DNA of 64,000 bases from Fagopyrum homotropicum (lineage: Eukaryota; Streptophyta; Magnoliopsida; Caryophyllales; Polygonaceae): assembly GCA_033239125.1 (NCBI GenBank), contig BSWB01000005.1:137202494-137266493 (forward strand), read 5' to 3'. Numbering within the stretch: position 1 is the first letter of the stretch; every line of letters starts with the position of its first letter. A model generated the notes under the pieces. The model saw only the letters and a list, made by a program, of their open reading frames with translations, was not told the DNA's origin and did no database searches. This document shows, in pieces, positions 44,421 to 57,449 of the stretch. A program made the position numbers and the translations under genes.

Positions 44421-44429
44421 GGTCCGGGC

Positions 44430-44810
44430 GTAGCCGGGTTGTTTGAAGTATTAGAACAACCGTCTTTTACAACGCAAAGTTTTATGCTATCAATACATAA
44501 TTTGGACGAACTCGATAAAACGTATAAAAAATTATTTTGGAATAAATGCGACAATCATAGACCAATGCTCAGTTGGGATGCAATCTCCAAACAAAAAAAA
44601 ATTGACGGACTTTGGATTAAGAAAATCCATGATCACTAATAAAGAGTCCTTCAAATAAAACTACTTTGAAAAATTCTTACTTAACCAAATAACATATGTG
44701 GAAAAATTGCTAATGAAAAATATTTGAAAATATTAATATACTATAATATCATTTAAAAGGCTTTGCATCTTGACAATGAAAAGTCTTATGTAAATGGGTT
44801 GGGGATTTCC
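44430..44810 (+). pseudogene. LINE reverse-transcriptase C-terminal fragment
   Basis: The frame at 44439-44639 reads YKKLFWNKCDNHRPMLSWDA, then KKIDGLWIKKIHDH. This is the region just after the polymerase domain of plant LINE ORF2 (K-FFW...W..IC.PK..GGLGI). It can be followed past stops to QIKLL and ANEKYLK. It is interrupted near 44810 by another repeat and resumes near 46500. Confidence 0.6.
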
Positions 44811-45580
44811 TGAAATTTGCGGGTATTATCCTTCATGGGGATGGAGATTTTAAACGGGGACGGGGACGGTGATGAGTTAATAATTGATTACCCGATTGGG
44901 GATGAAGATGGGGATGAAGATAGGTGTATTCGCCCCGCTCCCCGATCCGAACCTGAACCCGTCGGGAAATTTGACGAGGAACCCCGACGGGTAAAACCGA
45001 ACAAAAAATTGTATTTATATTAGACTTTCATTGTAGTTCAAGTTTAATCGAAATTTAATTCAGAAATTGCGGTTTAAGTTCAAAAATTGTCGATGATTAT
45101 TAAAATTTCAATTTATATACACTTTTGTGCTTTAAGAATTTTGAGTATCATACTCAATCTTACAATTCTACTTGCACAAAATGTATTTTGAAAAATATAT
45201 TTTAAGCTTAAATATTTGTATGATATTTATATGTGTAAATTATGCTAATGCTAAGTAGAGTAAGTGTTAATCTATATTAACTTGGTTTTTGATCATATGA
45301 GGATAATAACACCCTAACGAAATTTTTGAATATGTCGTAAACGTCAAATCACGGTGATCAAATGCATGACGCACTATATGGGTTTTCTTTATGTGTCTTA
45401 GTATTTTAGATATGTGTTTTGACCGCGCAACTTAAATCCTACAACCATAAAATTAAAACTATAAAATAATATAACATTTTATCTTGATACCGTAATCTAA
45501 ATGTTAATAGGATATAAGTATTTTAGTTTAGTTTGTACCACGAGTCTTTATCCTACAATTTTATCTTGAATGAACAAAAC

Positions 45581-45629
<49 letters not shown>

Positions 45630-46495
45630 GTAACTATACTTTGACATATTGGATAAGGTGATGTGTTAAACAACCAACCAGATCACATCGACATTTCAAC
45701 TAAAAATGTATATTAATATTATATGAATTGACAATTATCTTGTAACCATGAACAAAACGTTAGTAGTAAACTATATACACTTTTGTACTTACACAAGATA
45801 TATTTTGATTAATATAAGGATAACATTCCAATTAAAAAGTATATTATATACGTAAATTATGTGCATGGTAACACTAATCTATATTAATTTAGTTTTTGAT
45901 CATATGAGGTTAACACCCGCGTGAAAGTTCCTCCATTGTGTCACGACTCACACGTTATGAAGATTTTATGAAGCTTCATTCTTAAACACTCTTGATGGAC
46001 GATGCAAACATCCGTCCGCCGTATAGAAGCAGGTACAATTATTATTCCGACGAGTGTATTTTATGATTAATTATCTTACACATTCAAGTGTCACCTACCA
46101 GTCATTTGATATGGTTAAAAGTTATTTATGAAATTTTGATTCGTCATGTATATAATATGGTGACGGAATAATTGGATCACTTTGATACGGTTATAAGTTA
46201 TTTTTGAAAAATCAAACCCATTTACAATGTATATTTTTCGGGAAAAATATGGTCACGGGATAGTTGAGTCATGATAAATATGGAGACGGAGAATTCCCCG
46301 ATGAGAACAAATATCCAACGGAGAAAATAAATTTTGTGAGGAAAACCCTTAAAACTTTAAAATGAAAAAAATTAAACGGGGACGGGATTTCCCGATGGGG
46401 TCAAATATCCGACAGGGACGGAGATGAATAAGGTACTCTCCGACCCAAATCTGGTCCATTGACACCCCTACGAAAAGACATAAAACTCAAACCCG
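44811..46495. mobile_element. Repeat inserted in the LINE remnant
   Basis: The left part (GGGGATGGAGATTTTAAACG, GGGGACGG) and the right part (AAACGGGGACGGGATTTCCC, ending TTGACACCCCTACG) share AAACGGGGACGG-type blocks. The end GTAGGGGTGTCAA is MITE-like. An (AT)n microsatellite lies inside at 45582-45626. There is no coding. The boundaries are approximate and are inferred from where LINE homology stops and restarts. Confidence 0.4.
45582..45626. repeat. (AT)n microsatellite
   Basis: About 44 bases of pure AT dinucleotides. Confidence 0.95.
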
Positions 46496-47662
46496 AGTTT
46501 AATATGGTATCATTTGGCAGGGGACAATGAAAAGACCATCAATTTATGGCTCAATAACTGATCACAACTCTCTCATCAAAATGGTTCAAAATAACAATCT
46601 AATCAACACTCATATTAAAGTAAACTATTTCATTGAAGACCACAAATGAGATACCACCAAAATTGAAATTGAACTACAAAACATCATCAGCTGAACAATT
46701 AGGAAAAGATTTACGGAAACATCTATCCCAACAAATGAAATACAAGACATATTATACTGGAGAAATAGTAAGCATGAATGTTTTTCTACAAAATCAGCTT
46801 CGGAAATACTCGAGAAAGAGTATGGTTGGCTTCCTGACTATTCATGCGAGTGGATATGAAAACTGGATACCCAACCAAAAATAATAAACTTCATATGAAA
46901 ATTCTCACAAAAGGTATCCCATCAAAAGATAAACTTGACGGAAGGAAAATTTCGGTATCTAAACATCGTAAATTTTGTAATCATCAATTCGAGGACCTAA
47001 TACACATTTTTATTGATTGTCCCTATAGTATCAGTGTGATTGCAAAAATTGATGGTTACATCTTAACCAACATTAATAACATTAGTACGGAAAATAAAAA
47101 AGCACACCATATCTTACTAGAAAAAAAAAAACAAGATCGTCATTAATAATTTCACACGGCTTGCTATTTTTTATGGTTGAATATTGGTTCTTCATGTACA
47201 AAATCATTTTAATAACGATGTTATTTGATTGGATTACAACATCTTAAATTTCATCAAAAACCAATTTTACAATTGAAAAAATCACAATACGGGTGATGAC
47301 GACTTTGACTTTAAACATAAACATATTCAAAAGAACGACAAATCTATCAAAAATAAGAAAAATAACATTAAATGGGATAAACAAAAATTCGAGTTCCATA
47401 AACTTAACTTTGATTGATTTCGAGATGATTGTATCCGACTCCAGACTGGATCTTTGCTTATTTGAGGAAGTCCAGATCAGACATGTGCTCAGAGAAATCA
47501 ATTGTGTTGTTGACCGATTGACCCATTTGGAAATTTCGAACCCCAACACACCCTTTTTATGACCATTCCGAACTTCGTATTCTCATCCGCAATGATGCTT
47601 TAGGATGAACTTCCTCTAGAAGATAGTCCTTCCTAACGGCTTTCCGTTTTAAAAAAAAAAAG
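46496..47662 (+). pseudogene. LINE remnant: zf-RVT and RNase H-like tail, 3' end
   Basis: 46844-47146 contains RKFCNHQFEDLIHIFIDCPY, matching the Cys/His pattern of the zf-RVT region after LINE reverse transcriptase. 47293-47562 contains DFEMIVSDSRLDLCLFEEVQ then RHVLREINCVVDRLTHLE, like the end of a plant LINE RNase H (HV.RE.N..AD.LA). The 3' end is GGCTTTCCGTTTTAAAAAAAAAAAA near 47660. Frame breaks show it is dead. It continues the fragment at 44430. Confidence 0.6.
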
Positions 47663-47689
47663 GCACTCTAAGGTTCTTGGAGATATCTG

Positions 47690-47925
47690 TGGGGATCGAG
47701 ATGATCATATCCGACTCCCGACTAAATCTTCACTGCTTTGAGTAAATTAATATTAGACATGTGTTCAGAAAAATCAACTCTGTTACTCCATTTGAGAATT
47801 TCGAATCACAACACATCATATTTCGACGATCATGAACTTCTCGTTCTTATCCGCAATGATACTTTATAATGAATTACCGTTAGGTGCTAACATGTATTCC
47901 GCTTTTTTTTTTTTTAAATCTAAAA
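47690..47925 (+). repeat. Second LINE 3' end directly downstream
   Basis: It repeats 47418-47650 with changes: the GATCATATCCGACTCCCGAC, GACATGTGTTCAGA and TTATCCGCAATGATACTTTA blocks recur, ending in TGTATTCCGCTTTTTT. Two LINE 3' ends in tandem arise by repeated insertion or unequal exchange. It ends ~70 bases before the splicing-factor transcript. Confidence 0.65.
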
Positions 47926-47989
47926 AAATCATGTAATAAAAGTTGAATGCAAGAATGACGTAAATACCCTCCCATTTTGTGATATCCCA

Positions 47990-49195
47990 TAACCCATAAG
48001 GCTGTTTGCGCGTTCCATCGCGCAATCAACCCTCGTCCCGGTTCCAGCCCTTCGATCGAAAGGCGTACTTCTCTCTGTCGGGGATATCGTTAACTAGGGT
48101 TTTGCTGTTCTATATTCTGGTGAGTCTCCTTTCTTCAGTTTGTGCTCCTCCCGCTAGTCCCTCTGTTCGCTCTCTTCTTGACGACAGTTTGATGTTTCCT
48201 GTTGAAAATGAGGTTTCAGTATGGTGCTGAAAACATTGACTATCGTCAGGCATTGGTGAATCACGTGATTATCCATCCAATTTTTTGATGATTGCTGTTT
48301 TCTTATTTATTTTCGTTCAAATGTGTTGCTCACTTTGCATCCCGGTATGATGTTGGGCGGAGAATTGCGAATTTTATTCAAGATATGGTACCAATTACTC
48401 TCTTATCTCTCATTGACGATAATCAATGGCTGAACCCCGTTTATTTTGATCTGAAGTTCTGAACTGAGTGATGATGAATAACAGCATTATTTTAGGGCAG
48501 AAATGGCTTAGCCCCTCCTTAATGGATGGGGGGTGCACTTTCAGATACACGAGCTTCCTTACTGAAATTATGTTGACTGACTTGGATGCAATAGATTTTC
48601 TTATGAGGATATTGTATATGCTGACTTAAGGCCAAGCTTGGTTTTTGCGTTAGTGCTATCCTCACTAATTTGTAGGTTTGATTTGAAATGTAAAGTTTAT
48701 TGTTGAAGTATTCATGCTTGGTTGCTTCTATGTTGATACCATTAGAAGACAACGTGAAACATAGATCCTATCTCCTGTCTGTTATGTTTTTACAAATTTT
48801 CATTTGTAGATGACTAATTCATTTCTAGATGGATAATAATACTTGAAACCAAGATGAGGGGATTCTATGCAGTAGTAGAAGTAAGATATGAGGCATGGTT
48901 GCATTTTTGTTGACACCACTTGAGGACAACGTGAATCATAGATCCTATCTTATGTCTTTTTTGTTTTTTACAAATGTTTATTGTAATCGTTTTACTTTTG
49001 ATGTTATTTTCATCTTGTACCTATGCTATGCATAAGATACGAAGCATTTATATAGTATATACTGTTAAGTGGTGATTATTTCTTATCCGTGCATTGAATT
49101 CCTTTGTTGATTTACTGTTCTATTACATCCTGACTCTATAAGCTCTGTTTTTGTGCTGAAAAGAAAATTTGATTTTATGTAGGCAGATTGAGAAG
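47990..49195 (+). other. 5' untranslated exon and first intron of the splicing-factor gene
   Basis: A probable first exon from about 47990-48010 ends at 48119 before the donor GTGAGT. The intron runs to the acceptor TTTTATGTAG at 49182 (or GCAG at 49186). The short leader AGATTGAGAAG precedes the ATG at 49196. A long 5'-UTR intron is common in plant splicing-factor genes. The transcription start cannot be fixed without cDNA. The frame that opens at 48006 is not used because it has no ATG and ends inside the intron. Confidence 0.5.
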
Positions 49196-52100
49196 ATGAG
49201 AGGCTCTAATAAGCGAAGACTAAGATCTGAAATCACTGTCAAAGTTTCTAGTGATGATGATGATGTTGGTACTGCTGCACGCACGAGGCCATTTAGCTTT
49301 GACGAGATAATGCTTAAAAGGAAAAACAGAAAGGTTCTTGAATATACCAATGATGTAGAGAGTGAAGCGGGGAAAATGTCAAACGAAGTGGCTACTCGGT
49401 ATGGCACTGGCCGATCTGCACTTGACAAGAGTCACATTCATGACAAGGATACTGTACACAGTGATGCGAATATTAAAACTACTGATGCATGGGCAAGCTT
49501 TCCAAGGAAGGAAGAGAAAGCTTCCAAGAGGGAAGCTGACAGTGCAAAAAGTAAAAATAAAGACCATGGGTTACAGGCTAAACTCGTGCAAAAGGTGGAG
49601 AAACACATGGACCATAAAACTGTTGAAAAAATAAGAAAAGATGCACACCATAGATCCAACGAGAAATTGGAAAAGGTTGTGCGCAGTCGAAGTATTGAGA
49701 GAAGAGAGAAAGACACACATCATAGATCAGGTGAGAAATTGGAGAAAGGTGCTCACCATAGATCAGGCGAGAAATTGGAGAAAGGTGTTCACCATAGATC
49801 AGGTGAGAAATTGGAGAAAAACATGCACCACAGATCCAGTGAGAAAGTAGAGAAAGATGTTCACCGTCAATCTAATGAGAAGATAGAGAAAGATGTGACC
49901 TATAGGGATAGTCAGAGAGCAGATAGAGATTCATGCCGCAGATTTAAGCAGAACCTGGAGAAAGATTTGGTTTATAATTGCCTTACTGGTGACCGAGGTT
50001 ATGACAAAAGTAATGTGCATGAGCGATCGAGAAAGAATTCGGAGTATGATAACGAGAAAAAGCATCATAGAGATCATCTCACATCCAAGAATAGGAACAT
50101 TGATAGAGATGCTACCACTGAAAGAGAATACAAAAGAAAAGATCGCAATGGAGATGATGTTCAGCATGTGGATAAAAATGCTGTGAAGAAACATGATTCT
50201 GGAAAGAGGCTTGTTTCAGAACTATCTGAAAGGAAGGAGAAGTTGGACTCTTCTAATTCTCGCAATGAAGAAGCAAAGTTGAAAAGAAGGCGGTCAAAGA
50301 GTCCGGATGATAATAAGGACAGAGGTAGGAGATCTGCATCATTCTCACCTAAAACACGGAAGTATTCATCTTCTCGGGGTGATGAGCCGCATCTTGATAA
50401 AGATAGGTCTAAACATCAAACTGATGAAGATAGGAGCAAAATTTTGAATGGCTCTGGTCTCTATCATAGACATGGAGGATCTTCAAGTGGGTTGGGGGGC
50501 TATTCTCCGAGAAAAAGAAAAAGTGATGCTGCAGTGAGGACCCCATCTCCACTAAAGCGTTCCCCTGAAAAAAGAAATGCTGGATGGGATCGTCATCCAT
50601 CAGGAAAAACTAGTACACCTACTTCAGCCCCTTCTGCCCTACAGATTCTTGTCCAGGCTAAATCATCAATCTCGGTTGAATCAGCAGGTGTCATTCTTGC
50701 CAATTTAAATGCATCGACTTCCTTGGGCAGTCTCCCCTCTAGTCACTTGTTAGCAGCCAAAAATACTTCAGCTGACACCATTCAACTAACTCAAGCGACA
50801 AGGCCATTAAGGAGGCTCTATGTAGATAATGTGCCCCCTTCAGCTTCTGAGAAGGACATAATGGAATGTTTTAATAATTTCCTACTTTCTTCTGGTGTTA
50901 ACCGCATACAAGGAACCAAACCATGTATTAGTTGTATGGTAAGCCACTAAAATGTTTCTGAATTTTAGCTCCCTAAAACAGATCGATGTCGGACTAGCCT
51001 ATTTACACATGCTATTATTCTCATGCAGATTCACAAGGAGAAAGGCCAAGCATTGGTGGAATTTCTCACTCCGGAAGATGCTTCTGCTGCACTTGCTTTT
51101 GATAGAAAATCCTTATTTGGGTCTTCTCTTAAAATTAGACGGCCGAAAGACTTCGTTGAAATGGCAGTAAGAACTATGACCATACCTGTATTCTTATCTT
51201 CCCGTCTACTAACTCTAGCCTTTATCTAGCTTTGTAGTTCTTATTTAATTTACTTTTTGCTTGACATTGTAGTTTTAATGATTTTGGTTTTTCATGATAT
51301 GCCTTGACATCTCTTATTAAGAAGCTGCATAGTTAGCTTTGGTTGATTCAAACCTATTCAGCCTTCTTTCTGTAGTGTGTGCTATGCGAAGGTTTTACGG
51401 ATCAGACGTAGGCTTTCTACATGAGTCTTGTCAGTTCTTGGGTGATAAACCAAGGCATGCCACATGTTCTTAAAGTAGCCATTTTTTTTACATCCTCTAG
51501 CAGTTGTGTCTTATTGATTGCTTTATAGTTAGGATATATGCTTTATACCATTAGATATCTTTAAGAGAGAAACTGGAGATGGTAACAGATGGACTTATTG
51601 TCTTCTTAAGCATGCAAAATACATCTCGTCCCTTGCTATGCACGATTCTGCTCTCTTATATCTGTGATGTGTGTCATTCTGGATAGGTTCTCTTAAGTAA
51701 TTCTGTATCTGCGGTAAATACAGTCTGAATTACTGCAAGCCTCAGATCCTTACCCCTATGAAATTGGTATATTGTTGGCCATTGTGATGTGACATAAACT
51801 GAAAAACCTTTGTCTTAAGCTTGTTGAATTTGCAGTTTTTTCTAGCCTACTAGTTTGTTGAGTATACACGGTCTCACAGTAACAGATTTCAGTTATAAGT
51901 TAGCTTTTTGTCATTTGTTAGAATAACAAATGGTTTGTTAGTACCTTTATTGCATACAGAATGGATCACCTTCACCCCCTCCCCACTTTGTGAGCACCTT
52001 TATTTATTTTATTGTATCTAAACGTGCAAATCTTATGCAAACACTAGAAGTCTAAAACGGTGATAAGTTAACCAATCTCAGTTCCTAAATAATTGAAGTT

Positions 52101-55100
52101 ATCAAAGGAGCTTCAGTTACCTAGCATGCCAAACTCAGCTCCTAAATAATTGAAATTACCAAAGAAGTTACCAAAGGAGCTTCAGTAACCTATCATTAGT
52201 TAAATGTTTTGTGTAATTTAACTTGGAAGGATTTAAGTGAGATAACACTATGATTGAACACATATGAATGTATGAAAGGAAAGTGAACTTGATGAATTCA
52301 TTCTGATAACATGCTTTATCTTCAATTCCTTTATATTTCTTGCATGTTGGAAGTCAATGCTCATTGCTTGTTTAACTTGGGCAAAAATCTGACTACCTTA
52401 TTGGAATCTTTAAATAGGCTGTTTATCTTGGGTGTGTCATTATTCACAATTTCCTTAAAAGGTGGTGATGAAGCTGACTCCTAGTTAAGAAGACTCCAGG
52501 TGTAGTGACAAGTCTAATATGTATTGCAACTCTTTTTTTCGGTTTATTCTCTATCTGGGTCATAGAACAGATTCGTCTGCTTCCCTTTCTGTTCTTACAT
52601 TGATTAATACACCTTAAGTATGCTTAAAACTGGAGAATGCGATGCTGATGGTTTGGTTTGATTTCCTACCATATGACATGGCGTTTTAGAATATGTTTAG
52701 TTGATTGATATTCATACTAGCACATTATCCCTCTTGAGGGCACGTGCTTTAATGTTCATCTTGATAGCTCTCAAGTGTCCCGTTTTGATGCAAAAAGCTT
52801 CGTTTGAAGTTTCAGATACATTGAAATTGTATCTGGGTATTAATAATTCCTCTTTCTTTCCAACAATTTTGTTTTGCATTTTTGTTCAATAGAAAACCAT
52901 TGCCTTCCTCTTTTGCATTGACCATAATTTTCATGTCATTATGTGGTTTGTGCAGCCGGAAAAAACATGGCTAGTTGTCTATATATGTGTGGGATAAGCT
53001 TCCATGTCTATGATTCATTGATATCCCATTTGATTGCTTGCAACCTGTTAACAATCCCTTTACATATCTGGTTTTAAGGATATTTGCACACTCTTGTATG
53101 AGTAGTCATTTTAAATTGCCAAGAAAAATGCCTTATCTAATCAGCATTTTGTATCTTATAGTGACCTTATCAACATGATATCCAAACAAACGCTGTGGAA
53201 GAGGATGGTTTATCTTCTTTCAACAACTTGATCAGTTTGAAAAATCTATACACCATTGCCTCTATTTCTCTATTGAAATGCAGACATTTGAATATTTGAT
53301 GCAGAGATTATAAGATATAACGTAGATATATAAATTCCTTTTGGTGATGGATGCAGTTGAATGATTTATGTTCTACTGATACCACTTGATTGGTTTCTTT
53401 GATCATCTTAACAATTATTTTTCCTGCTAACCAGGCTCTACTTCTGTGAAGCTCGTCAAAATAATATGGTTTACTTTGAGATTCTGTTAGGTGTTTGAAC
53501 AAAGATGAAATGCTTCCATTCTTAGCTCAGTTATTTTTACTGTGAATTGGTTTCTAAGTTATGTTGATAGTATTATGGGCTGGTGTTGTCTTTTGCTCCA
53601 ATTGACTATTGTAATTCTTAACTTGTACCGAGGGATCTAATAATGTAATTATGGATAGTATATTTCCTGCAGTGTCAAAGTCTTCCTAATCAATGATTGT
53701 GAGTATCCTACTAATTGTGTAAAGCTTTCCTCTGGGGCCTCCAAACTTAAAAGTACTCATTGTCTATTGTCATGAGCTAGATTTGTTTCATTTTATTACT
53801 TACCTCTCCCAGTCCTTTTTTTTTGTAATATAACTTTTTCTGTAGCCAATGTTTTACCAAAAAAAATGTCTTTTAATGCATTTGGTGTAGTAAAGAGAAG
53901 GCATTAATTAATAGAGTAATTAAGTTTCTTATTGTTGCACCTTTAAGCGTTGGGTACTCTTGTAGCATACGTAGCGTTATTGCGTCACACTTTTAAGCAT
54001 CACCCGACTGTGCATCTGTACAACAATGTCTTCATTGTGCTATTTGCATGAAATATATGACAAATAGATTTAAAAAATTCCTTCTGATTCCATGACATAT
54101 ATTAGTTATCAAATCAATAAAGTTCAGCGCTGTTTTTATTTAACTTGGCTTGATAAGTCAAGGCATGATGAGTCGAGAAATGGATGAATGCAAGTTTTTT
54201 TGAAATTGAGATGTGAGACTTGATAGTTCAAGTGATTGTATAATACTTAAACTGGTACTTAAGATCATATTACTAAATATGAGTTGTGGTGTGGCATGCT
54301 GGTAAATCTATAAACAACGGAGACAGTTTTAAATTGCTTCACAAAGTTAAGTGGGTGAAATTGATATGTTAGTTGTCTTCTGTTTGAAAAAGATAATCTG
54401 TTCCCTGGGTGCTTAAATATATAGTATGATATTTTGACCTTCAGAATTATAAGTAGGGCTAGGATGAGGGGGCAGATAAACATAAAAGGATTTCTGGGCT
54501 CAAGTACTCTTTGGCTGATCAGTTCCAATCTGCGAAAGTTTGGCTTTCTTTGTCGCTGTTCCATGTATCAGCATACTGTGATGTTGCTTTTATATTTTAA
54601 TATCCTTTTTTGTTGTTTGCCCTCATGTTTCTTCATATTTTTGTATGCAGTGCTCTCCTTCTTACATTAAAATGTGTTTCCTCCTTTCTGTTTTGCAATT
54701 TCTGAGGTAGATTTTGGTTACCGCATGCAGCAGGTTTTCAGACAGTTGCTATTTTCATGCAGAATGACTTTCCAGAGAGATCCAAGGCAGGAGCTGATGC
54801 GGTCAGTGATATTGTAAAGGATTCACCTCACAAGGTATGAGAATTAGTGGTACCATCAAATTTTATGTTGTATTATTGTCTTACTTTTGCATGTTCTCAA
54901 TGAACCCTTAGTTATCATCTGCCATGAAGTTTGTTACACCCTTGTATTGCTATAGGCTTAAAGCAGTTAATGAAATCGAAGAGAGAATTCCATGCTAGAT
55001 ACCACCTTTATTTTTCTCTTTTAAGCATCCAATAAAGAGCAAAGCACCTTCTCAACCCCCTTTTGAGATTTCAGAAGTTGAATATTAAGCCATCTGTCCC

Positions 55101-57449
55101 ATCTCTTCTACTGTTTTGCAGAATTTTCTTTTTGAGATTTACAACATATGTCCCCTTGCTTTGGAGGGTTTTGATGTAGGAGAATGGTTCTGACTATTGA
55201 CTAGTTATTTGCTCTCTCTATCCGATAAATGAATGCTGATAATGATGTTTACTTCTCCCAAAACATGATCTCATAACATTTTGTGCAAATATTAGCGAGG
55301 CCTGTGGAAAGCTGTCCTGTTTAGAGCTCCATATTCTTATCACTTATCTTGATGATTGTGCTATAAATCACCTCGTACCTAATGTTATTATAAAATTAAC
55401 GGTCCTTGCAGATCTTTGTTGGTGGTATTTCAGACACGCTTTCTTCTGAAATGGTAATTTCCTTGCATTTATTTTATTTCGTCCATTTGTTTGGTTAATT
55501 TTAATGTAGACTATTCTGTATGATAGCCTTCATACACTCTTCTCTCACATATACAGTGCTATTTTCCTGTAAGATAAAACCAGCTTCTTTTTTCAGCTTT
55601 TGCAGATTGTGCGTGCATTTGGACCTTTGAAGGCCTTCCACTTTAAGATTGATGAGAATCTCAGGGAACCATGTGCCTTTTTAGAGGTATGATATCGTAT
55701 AGCCTTCTGTTGATTGTATGGTGTCAAAAGTCACAGGCAAATCTGTTAGCCTTGAGGGCATAGTTGAAGTTGCAGTTACCTTCTTAGTGACCCTTTGGGA
55801 GTGAAAAGATGATAGGGGTCAACAAACACATGGGTACATGTCTTGGAGAATTATAATATGATGAACAACCTGCTATGTGTTTTTAACAGCAATAGTTGCA
55901 TGCTTATTGATTGGAAATATCTTCACGGAAAAGAGGCTTATGGTAAAGCATCTAGCATGATCTTTTAGGATATTTAATTTCATGAAAAATGAGGCTGCAA
56001 ATAATTCAGTTTACTGTGCAAACTTAATTTCCTAATTCAAATGCTGAATGGTCTCTGGTTAATGCCAGTATGTGGACCAATCTGTCACTCTGAAGGCATG
56101 TGCTGCTCTGAATGGTATGAAGTTAGGAGGAAAAGTTCTAACAGTTTCTCAAGCTTTTCCAGATGCATCATTTGCGGTACTCCAGTTACTTTTTTTCATT
56201 TCTTTTTTACTTCAAGGAATGAAGATTATTATATTTTGTTTCCCAAGAATGCGCTCCAATAAGAGGAACTTATCATGTCTAGGAAACCTATGGGGATTGT
56301 CCGTCTTATGAGATCCCCCAGCATGTCAAAACCCTCCTTGGGAAGCCCACAGAAGTCCTGAAGATCAAGAATGCGGTAAGTTAACTGTTGTTTTGTTTCT
56401 TACCTTCTTAAGTTAGGGTGTGCGTTGTACAGGCTCACGAAAAAATCTCATTTTGGGATTCGTGTTCTTAATAACACAGGTTGATCCTTTGGCAATGAAG
56501 TTACTGTCGGAATCAGAGGTGGAAGAGACCTTGGAAGATGTACGACAAGAGTGTACCAGGTAACTTCGTTTGTCGATTGCAAATTTGCAATCACCAATAG
56601 TTTAATTTCCTTTTAGTGTCCTTAACACCGTTCCCGTGTTGCAGGTTTGGCTCAGTCAAATCCATTAATATAGTTAAAACAGTTGATGCTGTGATTCCAG
56701 AAACACAGGAGACAACTGATGAAGCAGCATCCTCCCCAACTTCAAAAGAAACGGAAATTATTGAAAAAACTCCGAAAACAGAATTTGATGCAGTTCCTGA
56801 TGTTGACTACATCGATACTTTAGAGACGGACTCTCTTTGTAATGTTGATGAGAAGACAGGAGTCTCCGTTACAGAAAGTAACAGAATTCCCAAAGAAGGT
56901 AACAGAATTCCCAAAGAAGAATGGGAGAATGCTCTTGTTGCTAATTCAACCACAGCTATGGAACATGTGGTTGAAGAATTCAAAAATCCCGATAGGAAGG
57001 CAGAGCCAATCAAGAGTGAAGTTGAGGTTGAAACCACCTATAACCATACTACCATGAGTTTAGTTGGTGATATTGTTGCAAACAAAGCTGATATTTCTGA
57101 TGCAACCTTGGTAGAAGAAACGGGTAAAGAAACTGCAACAGATGTTAAATTAGAATTCCATGAGTTACCTGGGGAAGTGGACACAACCAATTTTGAGTTG
57201 CTAGAAAAAGAGTATCTCGCATTACAAAATGTTCCTAGTACTGAAGTGGATGCCAAAGAACTTTGTGAGATAGACATGAAGGTAAATGAAGATGATGTTT
57301 TCGAGCCTGGTTGCATCTTTGTAGAGTTCAGGAGAACAGAAGCTTCGTGTATGGCAGCACATTGCTTGCACGGGCGTCTATTTGATGGCCGCACTGTGAC
57401 AGTAGAGTACGTGCCTCACAACGATTATATGGCCAAGTTCCCAAAGTGA
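49196..57449 (+). CDS. U2AF large-subunit-like splicing factor with RRM1, RRM2 and UHM
   Basis: Coding exons are 49196-50938, 51029-51166, 54763-54834, 55412-55453, 55597-55686, 56069-56176, 56283-56375, 56480-56559 and 56645-57449. All have GT-AG ends and the sum is 1057 codons including stop (1056 residues). Residues 31-40 are RPFSFDEIML. At about 160-235, RS-like basic repeats (HHRSGEKLEK unit) occur. At 457-468 a UHM-ligand-type motif surrounds Trp464 (EKRNAGWDRHP). RRM1 is about 540-625 (LYVDNV...QALVEFL), RRM2 about 651-727 (KIFVGGI...CAFLEYV). A C-terminal UHM (VLKIKNA...CIFVEFR) carries the RxF motif RLF at 1033-1035. This is the U2AF65 order: such proteins bind the polypyrimidine tract and help U2 snRNP in the nucleus. 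The UHM is split by a ~210-residue acidic insertion (801-1010). The protein is far longer than canonical U2AF65 (~475-580), so it is a diverged paralogue rather than the core factor. Intron 51167-54762 is 3.6 kb. Confidence 0.88.
49640..49910 (+). repeat. 36-bp coding tandem repeat (RS-like domain)
   Basis: Six to seven units of 12 codons, consensus HHRSGEKLEKGV, decay outward into RSRSIERREKD and HRQSNEKIEKD. The nearly identical DNA of the three central units indicates recent slippage expansion inside the charged domain. Confidence 0.85.

Noticed and set aside
48006..48230. Coding first exon for the splicing-factor gene
   Set aside because: The frame has no ATG, crosses the donor at 48120, and the natural ATG follows the intron at 49196.
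54733..54762. Earlier start of exon 4 after GCATGCAG
   Set aside because: It puts the following residues out of frame with VSDIVKDSPHK. The acceptor TTCATGCAG at 54762 keeps the RRM2 frame.
55597..55614. Later acceptor CTTTTGCAG for exon 6
   Set aside because: Using TTTTTTCAG at 55596 keeps LLQ in front of IVRAFGPLKA and restores the expected RRM2 helix. The later acceptor would drop it.
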